Of a stretch of DNA of 64,000 bases, positions 31,765 to 39,882 are shown one piece after another. Position 1 is the first letter of the stretch. Each line of letters opens with the position of its first letter. The position numbers and the translations under genes were made by a program. Source of the stretch: Hahella sp. KA22 (GTDB lineage Bacteria; Pseudomonadota; Gammaproteobacteria; Pseudomonadales; Oleiphilaceae); contig NZ_CP035490.1 in assembly GCF_004135205.1 (NCBI RefSeq), positions 6,727,001 through 6,791,000 on the forward strand, read 5' to 3'. The notes below the pieces were generated by a model, which did not search any database, was not told where the DNA came from, and saw only the letters and a program-made list of their open reading frames with translations.

Positions 31765-31768
31765 AGCT

Positions 31769-32980
31769 ATGAGAACTGGAGTCAGTGGATTCCAGCCTGC
31801 GAGATTAATCCAGGCTAGAGAATCATTAGGCATAACAAGGGTCGCATTAGCGACCCTTGTTGGTGTTTCACCAGCAACCATCTCAAATTGGGAGAAAGGT
31901 AGTCAGTCCCCAGAGGAAGACAAACTTCGCGCGCTGGGCGAAGCCGTAAAGTTCCCTATGAATTGGTTTTTGAAAAACTCACCAGAGCATGGTAACGAAC
32001 CCTATTTTTTCAGATCACTCGCATCATCAACCAAGACTGCAAGAGAGATGGCGAGAGTTCGATTAAATTGGGTGGCGGAGATGGCAAACACTTTGGGCCA
32101 ATGGGTAAACTGGCCTAAAGTTAATGTTCCCTCTATACCAGAAAAAGTATTTCTCAAAATCACAGATGGTGAAATTGAAACTTTGGCTGCCGAGTGTAGA
32201 AAGGTTTGGAAGTTGGGCATGGGGCCAATTTCTGATGTTGTTCTTACGCTGGAAAATGCCGGCGTAATATTCGTACGCGATGAAATCGGCTATTTAAAAA
32301 TGGACGGTGTTTCTCATTGGAGCCAGTTAGACAGTAGACCTTATGTTTTTGTCACGGCTGATAAAGCAAATGGAATTCGGAATAGATTTGACGCAGCCCA
32401 TGAACTAGGCCACTTGGTACTTCACAGAAATGTCGATGAACCGACTTTTAAGCAACACTATAAGGAAATCGAGCGACAGGCAGACCTTTTTGCAGGATGT
32501 TTTTTATTGCCTGCTGAATCATTTTCTGCGGAAGTTAGTTGGCCAACGCTAGAGACATTATTATCGTTAAAACCACGCTGGAAAACCTCTGTGGCAGCAA
32601 TGATCATGAGATGCTACCAGCTTGACATCATAGATGACGACCAGAAACTGAGATTATTCAAAGGACGTTCCGCAAGAGGCTGGACAAAAGGCGAACCGTA
32701 TGACAATCAGTTTCCATTTGAAGAACCTAGATTGCTAAACAGAGCCGTCAGGATGCTTGTTGATCAAAACGTTCTCAGTCGAACTGAACTCTCTCACAGG
32801 CTTGGTCTTTCAGAGTATTTAGTAGAGTCTTTGTGCGGATTACCTAAGGGTTTTTTCTCACCCAAATCAACCGAAAGTAATTTAGTGGAGCTGAAAGCAT
32901 TATTGAAAGAAAATGCCAGCAAGCCTAAAAACAATAACGGGGGAAATGTTCTCGACTTTCCCGGAAATAGAACGAAATAA
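31769..32980 (+). CDS. XRE regulator fused to ImmA/IrrE metallopeptidase
   Basis: A 403-residue fusion. Residues about 10-65 are an XRE helix-turn-helix (LIQARESLGITRVALATLVGVSPATISNWEKG). Residues about 145-270 are an ImmA/IrrE zinc peptidase with HELGH (H211, H215) and the downstream ERQADLFAGCFLLP that supplies the third ligand. The family cleaves or senses regulators under DNA damage or infection. A C-terminal ~100-residue part contains a second LSHRLGLSEYLVESL helix-turn-helix-like stretch. It is the second gene of the 31099-32980 unit. Confidence 0.88.
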   Translation: MRTGVSGFQPARLIQARESLGITRVALATLVGVSPATISNWEKGSQSPEEDKLRALGEAVKFPMNWFLKNSPEHGNEPYFFRSLASSTKTAREMARVRLNWVAEMANTLGQWVNWPKVNVPSIPEKVFLKITDGEIETLAAECRKVWKLGMGPISDVVLTLENAGVIFVRDEIGYLKMDGVSHWSQLDSRPYVFVTADKANGIRNRFDAAHELGHLVLHRNVDEPTFKQHYKEIERQADLFAGCFLLPAESFSAEVSWPTLETLLSLKPRWKTSVAAMIMRCYQLDIIDDDQKLRLFKGRSARGWTKGEPYDNQFPFEEPRLLNRAVRMLVDQNVLSRTELSHRLGLSEYLVESLCGLPKGFFSPKSTESNLVELKALLKENASKPKNNNGGNVLDFPGNRTK

Positions 32981-33001
32981 ACCTCAACCCTTTTTGATAC
33001 C

Positions 33002-33034
33002 GGTGAGTGCCGACAAAAAAATACGGCATTCACC
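33002..33034. terminator. Hairpin between convergent XRE-ImmA and integrase genes
   Basis: GGTGAGTGCCG (33002-33012) pairs with CGGCATTCACC (33024-33034) at 10 of 11 positions, with an A-rich loop. It lies 22 bp past the rightward stop and 24 bp from the integrase stop, so it can serve either direction. Confidence 0.55.
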
Positions 33035-33058
33035 TTCTCCCCGATAATTTTTTCACGC

Positions 33059-34282
33059 TCAGATTACTTTCGTAAACGCTACGACATTTGTGCTATCCAT
33101 TCGCTTAACAAAATAGTTCTGGATCTTCTCCGCAGACTGCCGCAGGGTCTCCGCCGTTAGAATGATATACCCGGCTGTCACGTCATCCCGCCCAGTGGAG
33201 TGATTCATCAGGCGCTTTAGTTTATAGCTACCTACGTCCAGATGCTCTGCCGTGGTGGCAAATGTCCGCCTCAGGTCGTGGAAGTCGCAATGGGTGTCCG
33301 ATAGCTTCTTTACCTTGGCTACCACCTTCTTTGGCTCCCGCACCTGACCATACTCATTCTCGGCAGAAAATACGAACTCGGAGGGAATACGGCCCTTCTG
33401 TTTCCGGAACAGCTCGTCGATATGCTTGGTGATTGGCAGCTCCAACGGCAGCCCGTTCTTGGTGTCATAGACGGTAAAGATAGCCGCCCGCAGATTCACG
33501 TCGTTCCACTTCAGGCTGAAGATTTCACCACGCCTTAGCCCCGTCAGCAGGGCAAACAGCATTGCATCACAGATGGATTGACCGGTAGGCGTTTCCTGTT
33601 GCCTAACCTCCTGCAGGGCGTTATAGAAAACTGACAGCTCACCAGGTCGGAGATGGGTCTGCCTGCGTCGAACATTGTTCCACTGCTTACGATGAGACAG
33701 GATCTCAACCGGGTTTTCAGGAAAGATCGAGGAGCCGTCCTGTCGGCAGTATTCATACTTGGCAAAGTTGAATATTGCCCTCAGCACTCGCATGGTCAGG
33801 TCTGCTTGGGCCTTGGAGGCGATGCCCGCATGAATGTCGACAATCACCCGGCGATCAATGTCCTTGAGAGGCTTATCCACGAGCTTCTTAAGGTGGTTGC
33901 TTACCACGCCTTCATACCCCCTCAATGTGGACACCTTGAGCTTACGGGCGCGCTTGTAGCGTTCAAAAGTTTCGCCCAGCGTCACAGCCGACATAGCCTC
34001 AACACGTCGCTGCTCATTCGGATTCACCCCGTCACTCAGGTCAGCCAGGTGTTTCAGGGCCAGCGTTCGAGCCCTGACCGGTGATAGGCCCGGATACTTG
34101 CCAAGAGTGATCCGCACCGGGCTGCCACCCGATACACGCTTGAACACAGAGAAACTTTTTACTCCGGTTGAAGTAACCCGCAGGCGCAGTTCAGGAATCT
34201 TTTCATCCCGGTACTCAATCCGGGTATCAGGCAGAGGTAGGTCTTCTATGGCCTGCTTGGTGAAGTTGAATTGTCGTTCCAC
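33059..34282 (-). CDS. int: Tyrosine integrase of the second element (P4/CP4 type)
   Basis: A 407-residue integrase with N-terminal DUF4102-like arm domain (LPDTRIEYRDEKIPELRLRVTSTGVKSFSVFKRVSG ... LGKYPGLSPVRAR). It has a core-binding helical domain and a catalytic domain with Arg in TGLRRGE (about 247), Lys in TKNGLPLELP, HDLRR (about 335-339), His in LMNHS (about 358) and Tyr in AGYI (about 367). Its start is 7 bp from the right 25-bp terminal repeat and 146 bp from the tRNA-derived junction. It is therefore the recombinase of the 13.7-34.4 kb element. The gene looks complete. Confidence 0.95.
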   Translation of the reverse strand: MERQFNFTKQAIEDLPLPDTRIEYRDEKIPELRLRVTSTGVKSFSVFKRVSGGSPVRITLGKYPGLSPVRARTLALKHLADLSDGVNPNEQRRVEAMSAVTLGETFERYKRARKLKVSTLRGYEGVVSNHLKKLVDKPLKDIDRRVIVDIHAGIASKAQADLTMRVLRAIFNFAKYEYCRQDGSSIFPENPVEILSHRKQWNNVRRRQTHLRPGELSVFYNALQEVRQQETPTGQSICDAMLFALLTGLRRGEIFSLKWNDVNLRAAIFTVYDTKNGLPLELPITKHIDELFRKQKGRIPSEFVFSAENEYGQVREPKKVVAKVKKLSDTHCDFHDLRRTFATTAEHLDVGSYKLKRLMNHSTGRDDVTAGYIILTAETLRQSAEKIQNYFVKRMDSTNVVAFTKVI

Positions 34283-34288
34283 GTTTTC

Positions 34289-34313
34289 TCCGGGGTTACA
34301 CTGGGGTTACATC
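34289..34313. repeat. 25-bp terminal direct repeat, right copy
   Basis: Exact copy of 13867-13891, placed between the integrase start and the right junction. Both contain two GGGGTTACA words 11 bp apart. Confidence 0.75.
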
Positions 34314-34427
34314 ACAATAAGATTTCATATTACATAGCGTGACCTACGTGTATATAAAATTCTTTAGAAACAACAACTTAGTTATACATTGTGATTTAGT
34401 GTTATACCGGATCATAATGTTTGCGTA

Positions 34428-34474
34428 GACTCATAATCCGTTGGTCCCAGGTTCAAGTCCTGGTGGGCCCACCA
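34428..34474 (+). repeat. Right attachment junction: tRNA 3'-half remnant
   Basis: 47 bp corresponding to a CAU tRNA from the anticodon loop to the encoded CCA: GACTCATAATC, then an intact T arm CCAGG-TTCAAGT-CCTGG and the acceptor strand TGGGCCC-ACCA. The 5' half is missing; upstream is element DNA. It shares GACTCATAATC and GGTTCAAGTCC with the complete tRNA at 13670, but stems differ, so it is a diverged half from the original target or another element, not a duplicated end. Confidence 0.8.
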
Positions 34475-34627
34475 ATTTTTCCCATTGAATTCAGTAAATT
34501 ACACTCTTAAATCTGGAGCATACATCCTAGATCTAAGGCTGAGTGTCGACATAGTGTCCACACAGATTGAGAAAGAGGACACCCCGGCTACGAAGACTGG
34601 CCGCGACTTCACTTATTTATCACCACC

Positions 34628-34942
34628 CTACTGCCCATTCTCTATAGCCTTTTTAACAATAGGGGCTACAGTAAGGGCAGTGATACCACGCTCTATGCAA
34701 TACTGAGTCTCCAGCCAATCAGACACACTTTTTTGCCCTTTGCTTGCGTTACATCCACGACAACAGCGGGCGATATTTTCCCTAGTGACTATTTCTGCAT
34801 CATTGATAATGTGCTCCCAGCTGGCGGAGGCTTTAGCAGATATCTTTGGCGAGACGAACTCATTACCGCAATAAACACATGCCTTATCCCTTTCCCGAAC
34901 TTCCCGTTCTAGCCAAGCTGGAATACCCCACTTATTCGCCAT
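34628..34942 (-). CDS. HNH endonuclease-like protein
   Basis: A 104-residue protein (ATG at 34942, preceded by AGGTGAG). It has the HNH architecture: CVYCGNEF (first CxxC), then ASWEHIINDAEIVTRENIARCC, where the His of the WEHI segment starts the beta-beta-alpha metal site, and CRGCNASKG as second CxxC. It is probably a small DNA nuclease. It is the first gene right of the element junction and may itself be part of an older mobile region. Confidence 0.8.
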   Translation of the reverse strand: MANKWGIPAWLEREVRERDKACVYCGNEFVSPKISAKASASWEHIINDAEIVTRENIARCCRGCNASKGQKSVSDWLETQYCIERGITALTVAPIVKKAIENGQ

Positions 34943-35078
34943 CTCCACTCACCTATCTCTCACGCAGGTGCAGAAGCTTTGGTGCCTGATCACCGATAGG
35001 AAGGTCCGCCCTGTGTCCTAGCCCGCCATCAGGGCGAAGCTCAATGCGATTTATCTCAGCCCCAACACCCACTAGCAC

Positions 35079-35744
35079 TTAAAGTGCTATTACTGGCAAC
35101 TTGGCTCCCAGAACAGGAATCAAGCCAGGCTCTGCTTTTTGCATAGCTCGCCGGTATGCTGGCCGTGCGCCGATACGATGCAGGTAAGCCAAGATATTTG
35201 GGTATTGTGAGAGGTCGTAGGGTTTAAACAGTCTCATCGTGGTGAGTGAGAAGATGATCATGATATCTGCTGCGGTCAGTGTGTCTCCGGCGAGATAGTC
35301 TGATTCTCCCAGTTTCTTTTCCATCATGGATAGCATCAGTTGGAAACGCTCTTTCGCCATTGTCAGGGGGGCGTTGTTGTCCGAGGCGTCTACGCGTTCT
35401 AGCGATAGCATTCTTAGTATCAGCGCCTGAAACGTGCCATTGGCGAAGTGAAGCCAATACAGGTAGTCGGTGTAACCGGATGCTCCTGGCTTGATCGTCA
35501 TACGGCCACTGCCGTACACCGCAACCAGATATTCTATGATGGCCCCGGATTCGCCGAGCACGAGGTCGCCATCAGTAATGATCGGCGCGGCGCCGAGGGG
35601 GTGCAGGGTTTTATACTCCGGCGGCGCCATTTTATTGTCCGCCCTGCGCTCATAGCATTTGAGTGCATAGTCGATTCCAAGTTCTTCGCAAAGCCAGACG
35701 ATTCTCTCCGACTGAGAGCGCCCCAAGTGATGAACGGTCAGCAT
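35079..35744 (-). CDS. Glutathione S-transferase family protein
   Basis: About 221 residues from the ATG at 35744 (AGGAG 6 bp upstream). A thioredoxin-like N-terminal domain (MLTVHHLGRSQSERIVWLCEELGIDY) carries the glutathione-binding GESGAIIEYL (about 64-73), and a helical C-terminal domain contains YLAGDTLTAADIMIIFSL. Ser10-11 are candidates for thiol activation, as in bacterial beta/theta-like GSTs. The gene diverges from an AraC-type regulator 165 bp away, which may control it. Confidence 0.9.
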   Translation of the reverse strand: MLTVHHLGRSQSERIVWLCEELGIDYALKCYERRADNKMAPPEYKTLHPLGAAPIITDGDLVLGESGAIIEYLVAVYGSGRMTIKPGASGYTDYLYWLHFANGTFQALILRMLSLERVDASDNNAPLTMAKERFQLMLSMMEKKLGESDYLAGDTLTAADIMIIFSLTTMRLFKPYDLSQYPNILAYLHRIGARPAYRRAMQKAEPGLIPVLGAKLPVIAL

Positions 35745-35909
35745 AATGACTCCTGCGTTTCCCTTTCTGTCTGTTGAGATAAACCTAATCCAATGATACA
35801 TAAGAGTATTTACACAACCTGCGCCGAGACGTTCATAAGCTGTGCTGATGCGATCAATGCGTCTTAACGCTTGGGCGCAGATTTATAAAGACTCACCCTG
35901 AAACGACGA

Positions 35910-36755
35910 ATGAACTCAGAGACTTCTATCAAACGGACAGTTATCTCCAGAGAAGGCGTAGGAGCCACCGCGTCTATACTGACGCGCAATGATTTGTTCA
36001 TAGGCAAATTCGTCACCGATTACCCAACGCTTATCTTGGTTAAACGCGGGAAAAAGACTTTGCTCATGGATGAGCGGCGCGTCGTTCTGCTTCCCGGCGA
36101 CGCTGTCGCCATCGGGGCGGGCGCGGCCTGCGATGTAGAGAATGAAACCGATGACGGTCAGTTTGAGGCTGACTGGATAGTTTGCCCTCGGGCGCTCATT
36201 CACAAAGTGGAACCCGATTTTCCAAAGCTCAAAGGCGTGCAAGGCATCGTTTCCATGCAAGGGCTGGGAGGAGAGTTCACCCTCACCTTCGAACGCGGCC
36301 TTCAGGCCATCAGGGAGCCGAAGACAGTCCCGGACCTGATCGCAGTACATCGTGTCTGCGAACTTCTACACTGGTTAGCGAGCTCAGGATATGTATTCAG
36401 ATCTGATGAGCGGGCGAATATTCAGCGAAAAGTGCGTTTACTAATTGGCGCGGAGCCGGACAGGAAGTGGTCCTCGCAAGACATCGCCGAATCGCTGGCC
36501 ATGAGCGAGGCGACGCTTAGACGCAAGCTAGCCAAAGAGGGGCAAACCTTCGGTGAAATTCTTGTGGATGTTCGAATGCCGTTAGCCTTGTCATTGCTAC
36601 AGTCAACGGACGCCGCCATCGGCTGTGTCGCCTATCTGGTCGGATACGAATCAGCTTCGCGTTTCTCAGTGAGATTCAAGCAGCGCTTCGGCTTTTCGCC
36701 CACGGCTATCCGGGGTGCGGCGGGACAACGACCAGACAGGGAAGTCATTAAATAA
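35910..36755 (+). CDS. AraC-family transcription regulator
   Basis: A 281-residue regulator with an N-terminal cupin-like sensing domain (about 1-150) and the C-terminal double helix-turn-helix: WSSQDIAESLAMSEATLRRKLAKEGQTFGEILVDVRMPLALSLLQSTDAAIGCVAYLVGYESASRFSVRFKQRFGFSP (about 192-269). Divergent from the GST gene, with which it shares a promoter region. The ribosome site is weak. Ligand unknown. Confidence 0.9.
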   Translation: MNSETSIKRTVISREGVGATASILTRNDLFIGKFVTDYPTLILVKRGKKTLLMDERRVVLLPGDAVAIGAGAACDVENETDDGQFEADWIVCPRALIHKVEPDFPKLKGVQGIVSMQGLGGEFTLTFERGLQAIREPKTVPDLIAVHRVCELLHWLASSGYVFRSDERANIQRKVRLLIGAEPDRKWSSQDIAESLAMSEATLRRKLAKEGQTFGEILVDVRMPLALSLLQSTDAAIGCVAYLVGYESASRFSVRFKQRFGFSPTAIRGAAGQRPDREVIK

Positions 36756-36775
36756 CTCCCCTGCCTCAAGCCTTA

Positions 36776-38215
36776 TCACCAATCAGGTCCGATCTGGTCA
36801 GTATTTTTGATGTAAGCGCCGATATTTCCGTCGGGATGCAAAGCCGGTGACTCTGATTTGAGCCGATAGTCGTGGTCGCCTGCATTCTGGAATTTCGGGT
36901 CGCTGGTGGTCGCGCTGTTGATATCCGGAGTGCCGTTGGGAACGTTCAGGGAAAATTTGTCGAAAGTCGCTCCCGCCACTTGCCATTCTCCCAGCGAAGC
37001 ATAATTGATCGTTTCCGAGCTATAGCGTCCCAACGTGGCGGTAAAGTCCTCCGAATACAGGTTGTAATCGACGGCTTTCAGACCGGGAGGAAACTTCTGA
37101 TCATCGGTGAAAACATCTTCCTGATAGGTCGTAGTGATGTTGGCTCCGCCGAACAGAATGTTGTGATGGAACTCAAATTCAGTGAAGCCGCGAACATTCA
37201 GATTGGCGCCGATAATCGTATTGTTATACAACTTCAGCCCTTTATTCTGAGTGTTGGCGCCAAACGTCCAGTCGTAAATAAAGGTCTCGACGCCATACAC
37301 CACATTCTGCCGAATTTCCGTATTCACATGAGCCCCAGGGGCGGGCACGCCAATATTAGTGTTGAAATAGAACGCCTTGGAAACGTCATGAATCAGATTA
37401 TTTCTGAATATGCCGCCTTTACGCCCTTCATAGTCCGGGGCTTTATGAAAAATGCCTGAGTGGGCGTCGTAGAGCTCATTGTTATTGATGGTGGTTTCAT
37501 ACATGCGGTAACTCAGCACGCCGGCGGCGTTGCCGTTATCCACGCCATCGACGCGTATATGGTGAATGCGGTTATTGGCGATGACGCCGTAGCCGACAGT
37601 GTCCATACGCACGCCCGCCACATTGGTTCCTGCGCCGCCGTCAATATGATGAATATAGTTATTCGCAATGGTGAGATAGAGATTATCCCGTCCGCTGCCG
37701 CTCATGACCCAAACGCCAGCTCCGCGGCACTCACGCATCTCAAAGCCTTTGATGACGACATGCTGACGGCCATACAGAGTAAAGCAGGGCGCTTCATAAT
37801 CCATATCCACTATTGGCATAGCGTCGTCTTTCGGATAACCGGCGAAAACAATCGGTTTGCCCTCCTCGCCATCGTTCTGCGCCCGTACGCCCCAGAGTTT
37901 CTCGCTGCCTGGAATCGGACCCGGTTCTTTGTATTCGCCAGCGCGAACGTAGACGGTCTCTCCCGCTACCGCGGTGGCGGCCGCTTTCTGCAGCGTTTTC
38001 CAAGGGCCGGTTCCCCCCTCTGACGTTAGGTGACCATCATTGCCGTCATCGCCATCCGGGCTGACATACAAAGCCCCAGCGACAATCTCCACCTCGCTCT
38101 CACCGGAGTTGCTCCCCCCGTTCGAGGCGTCGCCTGTCGTATCATTTCCCCCGCCACAGCCGCTCAATGTGAGGCATGCCAGAGCCGTTATGCATAGCGT
38201 TTTATTCTTCATCAT
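36776..38215 (-). CDS. Beta-helix surface lipoprotein (polysaccharide lyase-like)
   Basis: About 479 residues from the ATG at 38215. The signal peptide MMKNKTLCITALACLTLSGC ends in a lipobox (LSGC), so it is a lipoprotein. After a Gly/Asn/Ser linker comes the DUF1565-type start (ALYVSPDGDDGNDG ... GPWKTLQKAA) and many repeated NNxI/NNYIHH rungs (IANNYIHHIDGG, IANNRIHHIRVDG, INNNELYDAHSG, FRNNLIHDV), a right-handed parallel beta-helix. Such proteins bind or cleave polysaccharides such as alginate or pectin; catalytic residues cannot be assigned. A 21-bp gap separates it from the convergent araC gene. Confidence 0.85.
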   Translation of the reverse strand: MMKNKTLCITALACLTLSGCGGGNDTTGDASNGGSNSGESEVEIVAGALYVSPDGDDGNDGHLTSEGGTGPWKTLQKAAATAVAGETVYVRAGEYKEPGPIPGSEKLWGVRAQNDGEEGKPIVFAGYPKDDAMPIVDMDYEAPCFTLYGRQHVVIKGFEMRECRGAGVWVMSGSGRDNLYLTIANNYIHHIDGGAGTNVAGVRMDTVGYGVIANNRIHHIRVDGVDNGNAAGVLSYRMYETTINNNELYDAHSGIFHKAPDYEGRKGGIFRNNLIHDVSKAFYFNTNIGVPAPGAHVNTEIRQNVVYGVETFIYDWTFGANTQNKGLKLYNNTIIGANLNVRGFTEFEFHHNILFGGANITTTYQEDVFTDDQKFPPGLKAVDYNLYSEDFTATLGRYSSETINYASLGEWQVAGATFDKFSLNVPNGTPDINSATTSDPKFQNAGDHDYRLKSESPALHPDGNIGAYIKNTDQIGPDW

Positions 38216-38422
38216 ACTTGCCCATCCGTACTCCATTAGAGGGTCAGTCTACTGAATCCCCCATGCCCTTCGAATAGTAGATAGGATCTAGGCTGATCGT
38301 CTGGTCAGTCTCATGGCGTAAATTGAATTCTCATCCATAGACTTCTACAGTGGGGGTAAGGGGTATGCCGGAGGCAAGGTTAAACAGGCGCGAACCTGAA
38401 TCATAGAATGGGAGGAGGAGCT

Positions 38423-39697
38423 ATGATGGAAAATGTCAGCGGTCGCTATTTCAAAGACGCCGAGTACCAGCGTCGACGCGCGCAGGTGAGAACCAGCATG
38501 TCATCGCGGGGGTTGGATGCTTGCCTGATCGCCAGCCCAGAGAATATCTACTATCTAACCGGCCTGGACCATCAAGGGTATTTCGCCAGCCAACTGTTGA
38601 TTTTACCCGCCAGCGGTCAGCCAATTCTCATCACCCGCGCCATGGAAAAGGCCACGGTGCGGGATCAGGCGCCGGATGTCCTTCATATCGGATACAGCGA
38701 TGGCAGCGAGCCGCTTCCTGGAGAAGACGATGTCGCCATTTCCGAAGACGCCTGGTCGATGACCATGGGAGCCCCCACGCGCGACGCCACTCGCAAACGC
38801 CCCAACCTCACTCCCAGCGCGGCAGTGCGCGAAACCGTGAAAGCCTTACATGACACTGGTTTGGGGCAAGGCGTAATTGGCATCGACATGAACAGTACGT
38901 TTTTGCCCTACTCCGTCGCAGAAGGCGTCATGAATGGCGCTCCAGATGCGGAATGGCGCCAGCTCGACAACTTGGTGGACGACGTACGCATCGTTCAATC
39001 CCCCGCAGAGCTGGAGCTGACGAGGGAAGCCGCCGCCATCTCCGATTCCATGATGCTCTCCGCCATCGCCGCCGCAGGCCCTGGCGTAAACGCCCGGGAA
39101 ATCATGGCCGCTATTTACGACGCCATGTTCCGACGCGGCGGCACCTACCCCGGTTTCGTACCTTTGGTGCGATCCACCCGCACCCTCGCTCACGAACACG
39201 GCACCTGGGAAGATATGGCGCTGGAGCGAGGCGACCTGTTGTTTCTGGAAATGGCGGGTTGCGTGCGCCGCTATCATGCGCCTATCGGCCGTTTTGTCTT
39301 TGTTGGCGAAGCGCCCTCGGAAGCGCAACGGGTCAACACGATATGCAGGGAAGCCATGCTGGCCGCCGCCGACGCCATCAAGCCCGGCGTAAGGGCGGGC
39401 GATGTGTACGAGACATGGCAGGCTGTACTGGACCGCAATAATCTGGCTCACTATTCCCGTCACCATTGCGGCTACTCCATCGGTATTGGCTATCCGCCCA
39501 GCTGGTCCGGCAGCGGCGTTCCCGTGGGACTGCGCCGTAATTCTGATTTGCAGTTACGCGAGGGGATGACGTTTCACTTGATGAGCTGGCTGCTCAATTC
39601 CGGCATAGGCGACGCCTTTTTATCCGATACCGTGGAAGTCACCGCCAATAGCTGCGAGTTTTTAACCACGGTAAACCGGGAAGTCTTGTATCGTTAG
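38423..39697 (+). CDS. M24 metallohydrolase, ectoine hydrolase (DoeA/EutD)-like
   Basis: About 424 residues; ATG at 38423 follows GGAGGAGG. The protein has the creatinase/prolidase N-domain (LDACLIASPENIYYLTGLDHQGYF) and a pita-bread C-domain with LFLEMAGCVRRYHAPIGRFVFVGE, SRHHCGYSIGIGYPPSW and LREGMTFHLMSWL. The EMAGCxRRYHxP signature resembles ectoine hydrolase DoeA rather than Xaa-Pro aminopeptidases. It is followed by aldehyde dehydrogenase and M20 amidohydrolase genes, and a BCCT transporter, fitting catabolism of an osmolyte-like amide. Substrate is inferred, not shown; the classical doeB and doeD partners are absent. Confidence 0.75.
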   Translation: MMENVSGRYFKDAEYQRRRAQVRTSMSSRGLDACLIASPENIYYLTGLDHQGYFASQLLILPASGQPILITRAMEKATVRDQAPDVLHIGYSDGSEPLPGEDDVAISEDAWSMTMGAPTRDATRKRPNLTPSAAVRETVKALHDTGLGQGVIGIDMNSTFLPYSVAEGVMNGAPDAEWRQLDNLVDDVRIVQSPAELELTREAAAISDSMMLSAIAAAGPGVNAREIMAAIYDAMFRRGGTYPGFVPLVRSTRTLAHEHGTWEDMALERGDLLFLEMAGCVRRYHAPIGRFVFVGEAPSEAQRVNTICREAMLAAADAIKPGVRAGDVYETWQAVLDRNNLAHYSRHHCGYSIGIGYPPSWSGSGVPVGLRRNSDLQLREGMTFHLMSWLLNSGIGDAFLSDTVEVTANSCEFLTTVNREVLYR

Positions 39698-39882
39698 CCT
39701 GAATACACGGAGCTTCGTAGCGTTCGCCAACACAGACGCCGCGACCGGCGTCTCATAAAAGATCTTTTTCTAGCATTCCAAACCTGTCAGGAGCTTAGCG
39801 CACTCTCTTTCAAACTCACCCACACAGCTATCCGACGCGTCATCGAAGACAGCGGTCGACCCACACAGCAGGAGGCCTCACT

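Noticed and set aside
34428-34474. Second tRNA gene
   Set aside because: Only the part from the anticodon loop to CCA is present; the 5' half and D arm are missing, so it is an integration-junction remnant.
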